Shown here: positions 42,837 to 51,214 of the stretch, in pieces | Numbering within the stretch: the first letter of the stretch is position 1 | Layout: the number at the start of each line of letters is the position of its first letter | DNA from: Palsa-513 sp050010595 | GTDB lineage: Bacteria > Actinomycetota > Thermoleophilia > Solirubrobacterales > Solirubrobacteraceae | Reading direction: 5' to 3' | Assembly: GCA_050010595.1 (NCBI GenBank) | Contig: JBEKKS010000002.1 | Coordinates: 224,402 to 288,401 of the forward strand | DNA: 64,000 nucleotides | Translations under genes and position numbers: made by a program | Notes under the pieces: generated by a model | The model's input: the letters and a program-made list of their open reading frames with translations, nothing else | Databases searched by the model: none | Told to the model about the DNA's origin: nothing

Positions 42837-44135
42837 ATGAGTACCCGCGTCGCCCCGCTCGCAGAGCTGGCTGACGCGGTAACGCAGGTGCCGCTCGTGG
42901 ACGGCACCAGCGCTCGGTTCGTGAACTTCGACTATGCCGCCAGCGCTCCGCCGCTGGCGAGCGTCCACCGCGCGGTCACGGTTGCGCTCGCGCACTACGC
43001 GAGCATCCACCGTGGCCAGAGCTACCTCTCGCGGGTCAGCACCGCCGCGTACGAACACGCGCGCGAGGTGATCGCCGAGCACATGCACGCGCGGGCCGGC
43101 GACGTCGTGATCTTCACGCGCAACACGACCGATGCGCTGACCTTGCTGGCGAGCGCGGTCCCCGGCCGGGTGGTCCATCTCGACATCGAGCACCACGCGA
43201 ACCTGCTGCCGTGGCGGGCCGACGAGTTCACCGCTGTAGCCGCGGGGGAGACGGTCGCCACGACGCTGACCGCGCTCGATCGCGAGCTGGCACGGGAGCC
43301 CGCGGCGCTGCTTGCAGTGACCGGCGCTTCGAACGTGACAGGAGAGTGTCCCCCCTTGACGGAGCTCGCACGGTTGGCTCACCGCCACGGCGCGCGGCTG
43401 GCCGTCGACGGCGCCCAGCTGGCCCCGCACAGGCCGGTGGACCTCGAAGCAACGGGGATCGACTACTTCGCCTGCTCGGGCCACAAGCTATATGCCCCCT
43501 ACGGCGCCGGCGCCCTGATCGGCCGGCCCGATTGGCTCGATGCGGCGCCACCGCGCCAGCCCGGCGGCGGAGCCGTCGTCAACGTGACGCTGGACAGAGT
43601 GGAGTGGAAGCCGAGTCCGGCGCGGCATGAAGGTGGCACGCCGAACCTGGTGGGCGCTGTGTCGCTGGCCGCCGCGATTGCAGCGCTCGAGCGGCTCGGC
43701 TTCGAAACGATCATCTCGCACGAGCAAGGCCTCTACGGCGAGCTGCTCGCCGGCCTCGACCGTCTCGGGATCGAGCCGCTGCTGATCTGGCAGTCACACA
43801 CTGACCGCGTAGGCGTCGCCAGCTTCAACGTACCTGGCTACCGCGCCGACCTGGTCTCCGCCTACCTCTCAGCGGAGCACGGGATCGGCGTCCGCGGCGG
43901 CAAGTTCTGTGCCCATCCACTGCTCGCCCGTCTCGGCCTTGGAGATGGTGGAGCCGTCCGGACAAGCATCGGCCTCGGCAGCAGCAGCGACGATGTCGAC
44001 GCGCTGCTGAAAGCGCTCGAGAGTCTGATCGCGCACGGCCCGGCGTGGCACTACACCGCAGCGGACGGCTACCTTTCCCCAGATCCCGATCCCCGACCGC
44101 CGATCGACCAGCTCGTCTCGACAATCACAACTTGA
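42837..44135 (+). CDS. Aminotransferase class V, SufS/CsdA-like cysteine desulfurase or selenocysteine lyase
   Basis: The 432-residue PLP enzyme has VNFDYAASAPPL at the N-terminus, ILD-type cofactor residues around HLDIEHHANLLPWR, the PLP Lys in ACSGHKLYAPYGAGAL (about 220) and a catalytic Cys in RGGKFCAHPLLARL (about 360). The position and spacing of that Cys fit group II (SufS-like) enzymes rather than the group I desulfurase at 33646. It probably yields sulfane sulfur or acts on a related substrate. ATG 42837 is preceded by GAGGTGG; an ATG five bases earlier is in another frame. It forms an operon with the MBL-rhodanese gene. Confidence 0.82.
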   Translation: MSTRVAPLAELADAVTQVPLVDGTSARFVNFDYAASAPPLASVHRAVTVALAHYASIHRGQSYLSRVSTAAYEHAREVIAEHMHARAGDVVIFTRNTTDALTLLASAVPGRVVHLDIEHHANLLPWRADEFTAVAAGETVATTLTALDRELAREPAALLAVTGASNVTGECPPLTELARLAHRHGARLAVDGAQLAPHRPVDLEATGIDYFACSGHKLYAPYGAGALIGRPDWLDAAPPRQPGGGAVVNVTLDRVEWKPSPARHEGGTPNLVGAVSLAAAIAALERLGFETIISHEQGLYGELLAGLDRLGIEPLLIWQSHTDRVGVASFNVPGYRADLVSAYLSAEHGIGVRGGKFCAHPLLARLGLGDGGAVRTSIGLGSSSDDVDALLKALESLIAHGPAWHYTAADGYLSPDPDPRPPIDQLVSTITT

Positions 44136-44157
44136 ACGTGCGTGAAGGTCGGTCGCA

Positions 44158-44769
44158 GTGAAGCTCGCGCGCAACGCAGCCATGCTGAGGCTCCTCGTCG
44201 TGGTCGTGCTGGCGGCGGCCTTTGCATTCGCGATCCAGGCGTGGATCGTCAAGCCCTACAGCATCCCCAGCCAGTCGATGGAGCCGACGCTCGTGAGCGG
44301 TCAGCGCGTCCTCGTCGATCGGCTCGGCAACGACTTCTTCGCTCCGTCGATCGGCGATATCGTCGTTTTCCATCCGCCGGCGGGCGCCGCCGAGGGGACG
44401 TTCGGTCTGTGCGGGGTGAAACGTCCGCGAACCGCTCCGTGCCCGTTGCCCGCCGGGTCTGCGACAAGCATCAACTACGTCAAGCGCGTGGTCGCGGTAG
44501 GTGGCGACACCATCGCAATCGTGGACGGCCACGTGATCCTGAACGGCATCCGCCAGAAGGAGCCTTTCGCGACCTTCCAACACTGCGTGAATGACTCGAC
44601 CTGCTCCTATCCGACGCCGATCAAGGTTCCTGCCGGCTACTACTTCATGATGGGCGACAACCGTGCCGACTCAGACGACAGTCGGTTCTGGGGACCAGTG
44701 CCACGCTCGTGGATCGTCGGCGAAGTCTTTGTGACCTACTGGCCGCTAGATCGCATCGGCTTCTTCTAG
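44158..44769 (+). CDS. lepB: Signal peptidase I
   Basis: The 203-residue protein has one N-terminal membrane helix (LLVVVVLAAAFAFAIQAWIV). Then come box B with the catalytic Ser (YSIPSQSMEPTL), box D with the general-base Lys (NYVKRVVAVGGD) and box E (FMMGDNRADSDDSRFWG). An insert with three Cys lies between boxes B and D. The family cleaves signal peptides on the outer face of the membrane. It starts at GTG 44158, 22 bases after the desulfurase. A dedicated copy here could process the two secreted proteins of this locus, though a general role is just as likely. Confidence 0.88.
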   Translation: MKLARNAAMLRLLVVVVLAAAFAFAIQAWIVKPYSIPSQSMEPTLVSGQRVLVDRLGNDFFAPSIGDIVVFHPPAGAAEGTFGLCGVKRPRTAPCPLPAGSATSINYVKRVVAVGGDTIAIVDGHVILNGIRQKEPFATFQHCVNDSTCSYPTPIKVPAGYYFMMGDNRADSDDSRFWGPVPRSWIVGEVFVTYWPLDRIGFF

Positions 44770-44800
44770 CTAGGGGAGACAGCGACGGTCAGGCCTCACG

Positions 44801-45233
44801 CGCCTAGCGGCCAAGCACGAGGCCGTCGACGCGCGTCCGGTGCGCTCGATGCGCGAACAGTGCTCGCCGTATCGCCATCTGACGTCGCTCGCCCGGGCCT
44901 GTGCCCCAGCGTGCGGCGCGCTTCATCAGGAGCGCCATAGCGCCGACCACCGCGGCGTCGAGGGCCACGTTCGCGGCGATAATCCAGGCGGTGAGTGTCA
45001 TGGCGTTCTCCCTTTCGTGTCGGTTTGCTCGTATGCGGCAGGTTTGCGCTCCACCCTCAGATGACTCCGAGATGGGTCTGGGAATCAGCTGAGGCCCCGG
45101 CACACCGACCGCGAAAAGCAGACACGACCCGACCGACACGACACGTTGCGGTGTTTGCGGCGCCACCCGGACGTACCGCACCAGGCAGCGAGTTCGAGTG
45201 TCGCAGCGTTGACCGGGCTTCTTTCCTCCCATG
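44801..45233. repeat. Duplicated small-protein cassette, copy 2
   Basis: This is the shorter copy of the cassette at 26972-27600. It lacks the roughly 190-base insert and runs directly into a tRNA-Leu 3' fragment at 45231. In gene orientation the cassette is the sequence that lay just downstream of that tRNA before the island inserted. Confidence 0.8.
44804..45001 (-). CDS. Small membrane protein, copy 2
   Basis: The 65-residue product has one hydrophobic segment (LTAWIIAANVALDAAVVGAM) and the same basic tail as copy 1 (GTGPGERRQMAIRRALFAH). The changes between copies are mostly conservative (Val/Ile, Arg/Lys, Leu/Met), as expected for a selected protein. AAAGGGAG supports ATG 45001. The frame is open upstream to 45232, but the conserved ribosome site favours the short form. 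The function is unknown. Confidence 0.65.
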   Translation of the reverse strand: MTLTAWIIAANVALDAAVVGAMALLMKRAARWGTGPGERRQMAIRRALFAHRAHRTRVDGLVLGR

Positions 45234-45292
45234 CGCCCGAGAGGACTCGAACCTCCACGAGCTAAGCGCTCACAAGGCCCTCAACCTGGCTC
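45231..45292 (-). other. Displaced tRNA-Leu 3' fragment (att-site remnant)
   Basis: Apart from two substitutions, these 62 bases match the intact tRNA-Leu(GAG) from its anticodon loop to its 3' end (51952-52013). The two differences sit opposite each other in the T-stem (GGAGG with CCTCT here, GGTGG with CCACT in the intact gene). Pairing is thus preserved, so this fragment was once part of a working tRNA. Beyond the anticodon loop the similarity ends abruptly. It marks the left end of the island. Confidence 0.85.
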
Positions 45293-46105
45293 ACGGCCTG
45301 CCAGATGCGTGCCAGGCCGCAGAATGCGGCTGAATCGTCCTGTAGCGCGTACGGATCGGACGGATCTTGCGGGGCGTTTGTTCTCAAACTGTTCTCACCG
45401 ACCGGGTCGGTGTGCGTCGCGTTCGTGGTATTGGGCGGAAGCGGTAGCGAGCGGATTGGTCAGCGCGCTCCTGTCGTTTTTGAGGGAGCGTGGAGCGCGA
45501 CTGATCGGATGGCATCAGGGGGACGCCGGACCCAGACGTCGAAGCGTCTTGCCGATATCGGCCGCGAGGAAGACGAAGTAGTAGCCGCTGTACTTCTCGG
45601 CCGAGCGTGTTTCGTCAGGGACGAGCGAAGCCTCCAGCTCGTGGTACCGCTCAGGCACGCATCCGAAGCCCGGGAATCCCGGACGGCCCCGTTCTCCGCG
45701 ATAAAGACGGTTCCCGCCGGAATGGTCGTCTCAAAGCTGCGATGCCAGTGGAATTCCCGCGTCGTGTCAGTGGATCGTACCGTTTGGACGTCAGTGGCTG
45801 GCTGGCGGGCCGGCGCGGCGCGGCGCGCCAGATGCGGCAAGGGCAGTCGCGGCCGCCTCGCTCCGAGCACGACCGCTACGAGAGTGTCAGCGCAGCACTG
45901 TCATTCGACCGACGTTCTACATGAGAGGCCCGCAGCAGCGCTGTTACACCCCCTGGCCTTGAGCTTGGCCGGGCCCCTATACGGGACGAGCTCGAAATCG
46001 GCGCTGGGCTGCCAGCTCCCAGCGCCATTCTGAGCGCCTCGAGCGGGACGTCGGTGCGAGTGTGGGACGCGTGCTGCTAGCCGGGGATCTTGCCGGCTGT
46101 TGACG
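45293..46105. other. Gene-poor island sequence with one coding fragment
   Basis: No intact gene is seen here. The only coding signal is the reverse-strand fragment at 45515-45730. Long open frames on both strands have no family features and unnatural composition, so I treat them as chance. Confidence 0.5.
45515..45730 (-). pseudogene. Fragment of an unknown protein-coding gene
   Basis: One reverse frame, ending at TGA 45515-45517, has strongly G/C-biased third positions and natural protein character (VPERYHELEASLVPDE and KYSGYYFVFLAADIGKTLRR). It is closed by a stop at about 45731. A possible GTG start at 45658 would give 47 residues. It is probably the C-terminal remnant of a gene cut by island rearrangement. 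The family is not recognised. Confidence 0.4.
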
Positions 46106-48682
46106 TCAGGGCTGTAGGGTTCCCCATGTCCAGTTTCCGTTTATGCGCGAGCACCGGCGGACCTGGTTGCTGTCCGAGAGAACGAACGCCGTTGGGCCGG
46201 CCGGGTAGGATCCGCTTGTTGGCATCAGCAATGCGCCGAGCGGACTGACAAGCTGGGCGCCGGGAGGATTGCCTAGCCACACCCAGGTGTTTGTGGCACG
46301 GTCCCAGCAACAGAGTTGCGGCAATTGCTGCCCGGGCGGGATCGCCATCATAAACACGACGGCGCTAGCGGCATCGGGGCCAGGGACCACGGCTACCGGC
46401 TCGCCGGCCTGGCCAGGAATCCCGCATTCCGTCCACGTGTCGTTGCTCAGCCACAGATGCAGGCTTCCGTCCGCGAGCTGGCATACCGCGTACACGTCGT
46501 GACCGCCGTCCGGGAGCGCGATCGCGCCGACGAGGTAGTAAATGCGAAGGCCTTGCGCAGGGGTTGGGGGGGCCGGCTGCCACTGGTCCTGCCATTTCCA
46601 CAACTGGCCCGACGCGACGACAAAGGCCGCGGTCCCATTCTGCGGGACGAGCGCCTGGTGGTAAATTCCCGTGGGCAGGCTCTGGCCGGTCGGTGTGCCC
46701 AAGGGCTGCCAACTGAACTGAGGCGGGGACCCTGGCTGGCATATCAGTCGCCATAGATTGCCGTCTGTACCTAGCGCGTACACGCCGATCACGCCGTTGC
46801 CCAACTGGACGGCCATCGGGCCTAGCCACCTTTGCACGCCGACCCCGGCCGCTGGAATGCCTATGTCGATCCACGTACCGTTCAGGCAAAGCCACGGGTG
46901 TGTCTCGGCACCACAAACGAACACGTACGTCGAATTGGTCGTAGTGTCGGTCACGAGGCCGAATGGCGCCGCGATGTCACCGCTGCTGGGCTTGCCGAGG
47001 CTTTGCCAAACCTGATGGCCCCCATTAGCCCCGAGATACCACGCCTCGAACATCCCGTCGATAAGCGCGCTGGCCGGCTCATCGCCGGCAAGAGTGCATC
47101 CGAACACGGGAACCGGCCCAGGACCGAAACCGGCGAAAAGGGCGTTTGCCAACATCGTCCCGCTCGGTGTTCCTAGGCCGGTACACGCATCCCAGCCCGG
47201 TCCCGCGGCGTAGGCACCGTTGTTGCCTTCCCTGACATCATAAAACGCGAGCGCCCCGCGGCCTGCGTAGAGCTGGGCGTGCACCTGCCCTACTGGGCGT
47301 CCGTTCCCCTGGTTGAATCTTGCAATCAGGCCGGCCCACAGCGGCGCCGCGGCGCTTGTCCCACCACACAGATACGTCCCGCCATCGACCTGAATCCGCC
47401 AGTGTTCTGCCGCGGGGGCGCTAACGTCGGGCACACCCCGGCCAGCGAGACCCGTGTCGACGTTGCGCGGAACTCCTGCGTTCGCCTGGTAGGCGGGGGG
47501 CTCAAAGCACTCGCTCACGCCCCCACCGGTAGCGCCGGTAGCGTCGTTCCACACCACTTCACTTGTGATCGTGCCGTTGTTGAGCGTCAAGTTCGTTCCG
47601 CCGCACGCGAGGACGTACGAAGAAGAAGCTGGGAACAGCACGTGCTGCTTTCCATCAACGGGCACGTTGGCCGACCCATGGTCGCCGCTAGCGGCAGTCA
47701 CAGTGATGCCAAGTCCAGCAGCTTCGAGAAACATTGCATCGAGCGAGACCCGACTACTGAAATTCCATCCATCTTCCGAGGCGCCGATGCTTATGGAAAT
47801 GACTGACGGTCGATTCGTCGTGTCATGGATTGCCGTTGAGACTGCGTTCACAATGTCCCCGTCGTTGTTGTTGGTGAAGTAGACGACGATCCTTGCGCCT
47901 GGGGCGGTCGCACCGATCACCTCGATGTCCATCATCACCTCAGTGTCTAGATCTACGCCCCCTGGGACGTTTCCCGGACCGCTTACGACGACTGGAGTTG
48001 GCACTGGCGCGGGAAGACCCAGTCCCTGAAAGTAAGTGTCGAGGTCGGCCTGCGTGAAGCCGCCCTGGATCGCGATCACGGCAACCGTCTGTCCCGCCCC
48101 AGTCAAATTCGACGGAAAGCTATAGGCCTTGGCCACGTCGACAGCCGTGTAGCCGGGATCGTCACCCAGAGGGCGCAGCTGAACCGTCCGCCTTGGTACG
48201 AGTGGGCGCTGATCGAACCCGAACACGCCTGTGATCATCGGCTCAAGCGCTGCTGGGACGCTCAGCGGCCCCTGCAGTCCACGGTACTCGCCATCTGTCC
48301 CGCGAAAACGCCCGAGCGCTGAAGCGCCGAAAGCCTTGGCCGCCGCGTCCAATGTCCCACGTAGAGAGACGAAGCGGCGGCCGATATCCACCTCGACTAC
48401 CTCCAAAGCGTGATCATTCGCGAACTCCCGTATTGCTTCGACGTCTTCGGGGCTAGCACCATGGGCGGCGGCAAAGTCATCGCGTGACATGATCCGGCGC
48501 TCCGCCGGGCTACGCAGTGCCTCAGCATCTACCCAATCGACCGCCGCTCGCGGCCTCAGATACAGGCTCAGCTCAACGAGTTCGGTCAGATCGGGATCTC
48601 CGATGCGCGGATCGCTCGGGGCCTCACGGTTGCTGCCGCGCAGGGTTACGCGTCCCGGCACCGACGGACGGTCTCCGGCCAT
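46106..48682 (-). CDS. Sedolisin (S53) protease with C-terminal beta-propeller
   Basis: The 858-residue protein has a pro-kumamolisin-type propeptide (about 35-170) and an S53 catalytic domain (about 185-530). The Glu-Asp pair is in TEVMMDIEVIGATAPGA, the oxyanion Asp in ASGDHGSANV and the catalytic Ser in CGGTSAAAPLWAG. The last 320 residues hold Trp-rich repeats (VWQSLGKPSSG, GNLWRLICQ, SLHLWLSNDTW) like a PLL/tectonin-type propeller that binds sugars. Sedolisins are acid-active proteases. No N-terminal signal peptide is visible. ATG 48682 follows GGAGGCG. It is the only intact large gene of the island and its likely cargo. Confidence 0.83.
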   Translation of the reverse strand: MAGDRPSVPGRVTLRGSNREAPSDPRIGDPDLTELVELSLYLRPRAAVDWVDAEALRSPAERRIMSRDDFAAAHGASPEDVEAIREFANDHALEVVEVDIGRRFVSLRGTLDAAAKAFGASALGRFRGTDGEYRGLQGPLSVPAALEPMITGVFGFDQRPLVPRRTVQLRPLGDDPGYTAVDVAKAYSFPSNLTGAGQTVAVIAIQGGFTQADLDTYFQGLGLPAPVPTPVVVSGPGNVPGGVDLDTEVMMDIEVIGATAPGARIVVYFTNNNDGDIVNAVSTAIHDTTNRPSVISISIGASEDGWNFSSRVSLDAMFLEAAGLGITVTAASGDHGSANVPVDGKQHVLFPASSSYVLACGGTNLTLNNGTITSEVVWNDATGATGGGVSECFEPPAYQANAGVPRNVDTGLAGRGVPDVSAPAAEHWRIQVDGGTYLCGGTSAAAPLWAGLIARFNQGNGRPVGQVHAQLYAGRGALAFYDVREGNNGAYAAGPGWDACTGLGTPSGTMLANALFAGFGPGPVPVFGCTLAGDEPASALIDGMFEAWYLGANGGHQVWQSLGKPSSGDIAAPFGLVTDTTTNSTYVFVCGAETHPWLCLNGTWIDIGIPAAGVGVQRWLGPMAVQLGNGVIGVYALGTDGNLWRLICQPGSPPQFSWQPLGTPTGQSLPTGIYHQALVPQNGTAAFVVASGQLWKWQDQWQPAPPTPAQGLRIYYLVGAIALPDGGHDVYAVCQLADGSLHLWLSNDTWTECGIPGQAGEPVAVVPGPDAASAVVFMMAIPPGQQLPQLCCWDRATNTWVWLGNPPGAQLVSPLGALLMPTSGSYPAGPTAFVLSDSNQVRRCSRINGNWTWGTLQP

Positions 48683-48994
48683 CACTCGCCTCCCGAGTTC
48701 GACAATCCTGCTCTGGACTCCGGCACTCTACTGGCCAACGAACCTTCTACGGAAATTCCAGCTTCCTGTGTATGTCGTCTGGCTAAACTCAGCCGATCGC
48801 GAGCCAGGAACCGAGCGGCCCTCCCAAGCCGGAGACGGGGCTATCCAAGCTCGTGACCAAAGTGACGCCCGTCGAGACGCTACTCGCGCTCATCGCCGCA
48901 GGCGTGAGCAGCGGCCTGAGTAGCTTACCCGGGCCACGGCCTGATCGGAAGCTCGGCCCTTGGCTCGGCGCTGGGTGGACGGCTGCTGCGCCGG
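48683..48994. other. Intergenic stretch, nothing recognised
   Basis: About 310 bases between the sedolisin start and the Clp-N fragment. It should hold the sedolisin promoter. No RNA, repeat or protein-like frame stands out. Confidence 0.4.
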
Positions 48995-49439
48995 CTAGCT
49001 TGCTGGGTCGGGCGGTGCGGGGTCCTCGGCGAGCCGGCGTTCGACCGCGGTGCGAACGCCGACCACATCGACTCCCAGCTCGTTGAGTAGCGCCGCGGAT
49101 TGCGTGTCGCGCGTGAGCGCATCCAGCACGTGGATCGGCTGGATCTCGCTGCTCCCGTGCGCGTGAGCTTGGCTGGCGGCGAGCGCCATCAGCGGCGTGA
49201 CAGCAGCGCTCGACAGCATGCTGGCCGTTCCTCCACCGTGGCTGGGTACTGCTGCCACGGAGCGCTCACCCTCGCCAGGCTGTCCACGATGAGTCCCCAC
49301 CATCCGGATCACCTCCTTGCGAATCCGCTCCGGCTCGACGTCGAGGTCCAGCAAGATGCGTGCTGCTACGCCTTCGTTCTCGCGCACCAGCCCGAGCAGG
49401 ATGTGCTCAGTGCCTCCAGTCTCACTCGGGCTCTCACAA
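48995..49439 (-). pseudogene. Truncated Clp N-terminal-domain gene
   Basis: The reverse frame reads GGTEHILLGLVRENEGVAAR, then LLDLDVEPERIRKEVIRMV, the second half of a ClpC-type N-domain motif. A second partial Clp-N repeat follows (PIHVLDALTRDTQSAALLNE), and the frame stops at 48995. The front of the first repeat is missing: a TGA stands just before it at 49440-49442. No AAA+ module follows, so this is a 5'-truncated remnant of a short Clp-N protein. Confidence 0.65.
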
Positions 49440-49774
49440 CGTCAAGCACTAACAAACCGAATGGACCGAACAACGGGGGGCCGGACAAGACGATTTACGC
49501 CGAGTACCCCTCGGTCAAGCCCAGGCTTGAGCAGCTCGACCAGCAGAAAACGGAACAGACCGTCGAGTCGCTCGCACAGATATGGGGATGCTCGGATGAG
49601 GAAGCCCTAACGACCGCAGACCATCTCGCAGAGATCGGGTTTTTCGAACGGCGGGGTGACCGCGAGCGCTTTACGTTTTGGGTGCCGTTCCTCTACCGGG
49701 ACGCACTACGGATGATCCAAGGCTCCACCGACCCGATCGCAGGAGTGGCTGAGGACGTCTCGGGCGACGACTGA
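49437..49774 (+). pseudogene. C-terminal remnant of Sll1717-type P-loop ATPase
   Basis: About 112 codons are preserved, from NKPNGPNNGGPDKTIYAEYP through ADHLAEIGFFERRGDRERFT to FWVPFLYRDALRMIQGS. They resemble the winged C-terminal domain of large Sll1717-family ATPases found in defence and mobile contexts. The P-loop part is absent. The remnant begins exactly where the divergent Clp-N fragment ends, marking a deletion junction near 49435-49445. Confidence 0.55.
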
Positions 49775-49860
49775 GTCCCAGGCACCGCGGCGGCTCCGCT
49801 CCCGCTCCCGCTCTCGCCCAGAGCCAAGCGCGGTCGCGTTTCCCGCGCACGATTCGCGAG

Positions 49861-50301
49861 TCATCGTTCGACGTGCCGGATGAGGGTGATGTCGATGCCG
49901 ACGTCGAACTGCGCCCATACCTGCTCTGCGGTCAGCGCCGGGGCGTTTAGGCGTTTGGCGAGTGCAAGGCATGCCCGATCGCCGAGTGAGAGGCCGAGCC
50001 GCGCACCATCAGCGATGAGTGCGGCGGCCGTGTCCGCGTCCGCGACGGTGAATAGCTCGACGCTCACCTGCGCGGCGACCTGCGCGAGCGGGCTCCCGTC
50101 GTGGCCGTTGCGGATCAAGACTGTGCCGACCTCGGCGTAGGTGACTGTGCTCATCGCGGCGCCGTCGGCGATTGCGTCGGCGACGGTCTCGGCACCGGGC
50201 TCGCCAAAGAGCAGCGCCAGGATGGCTGAGGCGTCAAGGACGGCGCGAACCTCTGGGCGTCCGGCCGGATCTTCTGGCGTGTCTGTCTTGTGTTCGGTCA
50301 T
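49861..50301 (-). CDS. vapC: PIN-domain ribonuclease toxin (VapC-like)
   Basis: The 146-residue protein has the PIN core: AVLDASAILALLFGEPG with the first Asp, TYAEVGTVL with the Glu and LSLGDRACLALA with the third acidic residue. The fourth acidic site appears as Glu in LTAEQVWAQ, where most VapC have Asp. VapC toxins cleave tRNA or rRNA unless bound by VapB. An AbrB-type antitoxin candidate lies at 50772-51086, but about 470 bases separate the two instead of the usual overlap. A 16-residue N-terminal extension precedes the fold, and the frame is open further back to 50403. Confidence 0.75.
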   Translation of the reverse strand: MTEHKTDTPEDPAGRPEVRAVLDASAILALLFGEPGAETVADAIADGAAMSTVTYAEVGTVLIRNGHDGSPLAQVAAQVSVELFTVADADTAAALIADGARLGLSLGDRACLALAKRLNAPALTAEQVWAQFDVGIDITLIRHVER

Positions 50302-50400
50302 GGATTCACTTTCCGCCGCGAGCCGCTCGAAGTATTCGATGGCTGGGCGCGTAGCCGGACCGGGAGGTGGCCCGCGGCGAACTTGAAGGAGGTTCGGTCG

Positions 50401-50775
50401 CTACGCGCTAGGCGGCACGGGCGGGGCGTTCGCAGACCAGACTGTGATCGCGCCGGCCGACTCGCGCGGCTTGGCGTTGTCTGCGCAGGCGGTCGCGGGT
50501 GGACGGCACGCAGCGGTCCGCCGGGCGGCACGCGCCTTGTGATGAACGCGCATCCCGCCGCGGACAGCAAGCGGTCGGTGCTCGAAGACGCTTCGAGGAT
50601 CCGCGAGGTCCGGTCCGGGGACAGCGCCCCACGCTCTGAGCAGCTCGAGCGCTGTGAGCGGGCCCGCGCACGTAGTCGCGATCGTGCGCCTAGGGCGTCT
50701 GCTCCCGAACGTCGCGGTGGCGACTGTGACGGGTCCGAACTCGGCGGCTTCGGGGCGGTGCGCGTTGTTCATCAT
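50401..50775 (-). CDS. Hypothetical protein between AbrB and PIN genes
   Basis: The 124-codon frame starts in an ATGA overlap with the AbrB gene stop and has G/C-biased third positions. Its Ala/Arg/Pro-rich product shows no known fold. It lies in the same frame as the PIN gene and ends at TAG about 100 bases before it. It may be a real coupled gene, or the remains of coding sequence lost between antitoxin and toxin. Confidence 0.35.
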   Translation of the reverse strand: MMNNAHRPEAAEFGPVTVATATFGSRRPRRTIATTCAGPLTALELLRAWGAVPGPDLADPRSVFEHRPLAVRGGMRVHHKARAARRTAACRPPATACADNAKPRESAGAITVWSANAPPVPPSA

Positions 50776-51086
50776 CGGGTCGCTCCGAGGCTACTCGACG
50801 GAGTTGACGCTTTCTGCGCGAAGCGGCGCGCGTCTGCTTCCTCAGCTGCGGCTTGGAGACGTCGGTCTTCTCGTAGGAGGTCGGTGGCGGATTGCGGTGA
50901 CGAGCCGGCGAGGCCGATGAGGGCATGGGCGGCGGCGCGGCGGCTCTCGACGCGAAGCACGCCGTCGCCCTCGACGTTCATGCGGACCTCGTCACCGGCG
51001 CGTAGTCCGAGCTGGCGCCGGAAGTCAGCCGGGAGAACCAGTCGGCCGCGGTCGTCGAGGCGTGCCGTCCCACTAGTGCGATTCAT
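50772..51086 (-). CDS. SpoVT/AbrB-type antitoxin (VapB-like)
   Basis: The 104-residue protein has a swapped-hairpin AbrB DNA-binding domain at about 5-48 (RLDDRGRLVLPADFRRQLGL then RAGDEVRMNVEGDGVLRV). An acidic/basic helical tail (LLREDRRLQAAAEEADARRF) follows, the part that usually wraps the VapC toxin. It probably represses its own promoter, just upstream at 51087-51120, and neutralises the PIN protein. The gene order antitoxin, unknown frame, toxin is not the usual tight pair. Confidence 0.7.
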   Translation of the reverse strand: MNRTSGTARLDDRGRLVLPADFRRQLGLRAGDEVRMNVEGDGVLRVESRRAAAHALIGLAGSSPQSATDLLREDRRLQAAAEEADARRFAQKASTPSSSLGATR

Positions 51087-51214
51087 GTGGGATATGCTAG
51101 CTCAGTCCCACTACCCAGTGCAAGTCCCGCAAAGCACAACCCTACGGTGGGGGTGGCAGCGATGACAGCTGCGCGTACGGCCCAGACTCGTAAAGCGCGC
51201 GCGAGTCTCCCGCT

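Noticed and set aside
45305..46033. 243-codon forward frame in the left island arm
   Set aside because: Composition is unnatural and a better coding signal lies on the reverse strand inside it, so I treat it as chance.
48853..49086. Possible small forward gene
   Set aside because: It overlaps the Clp-N remnant on the other strand and has an Arg/Pro-rich, unstructured end and no ribosome site.
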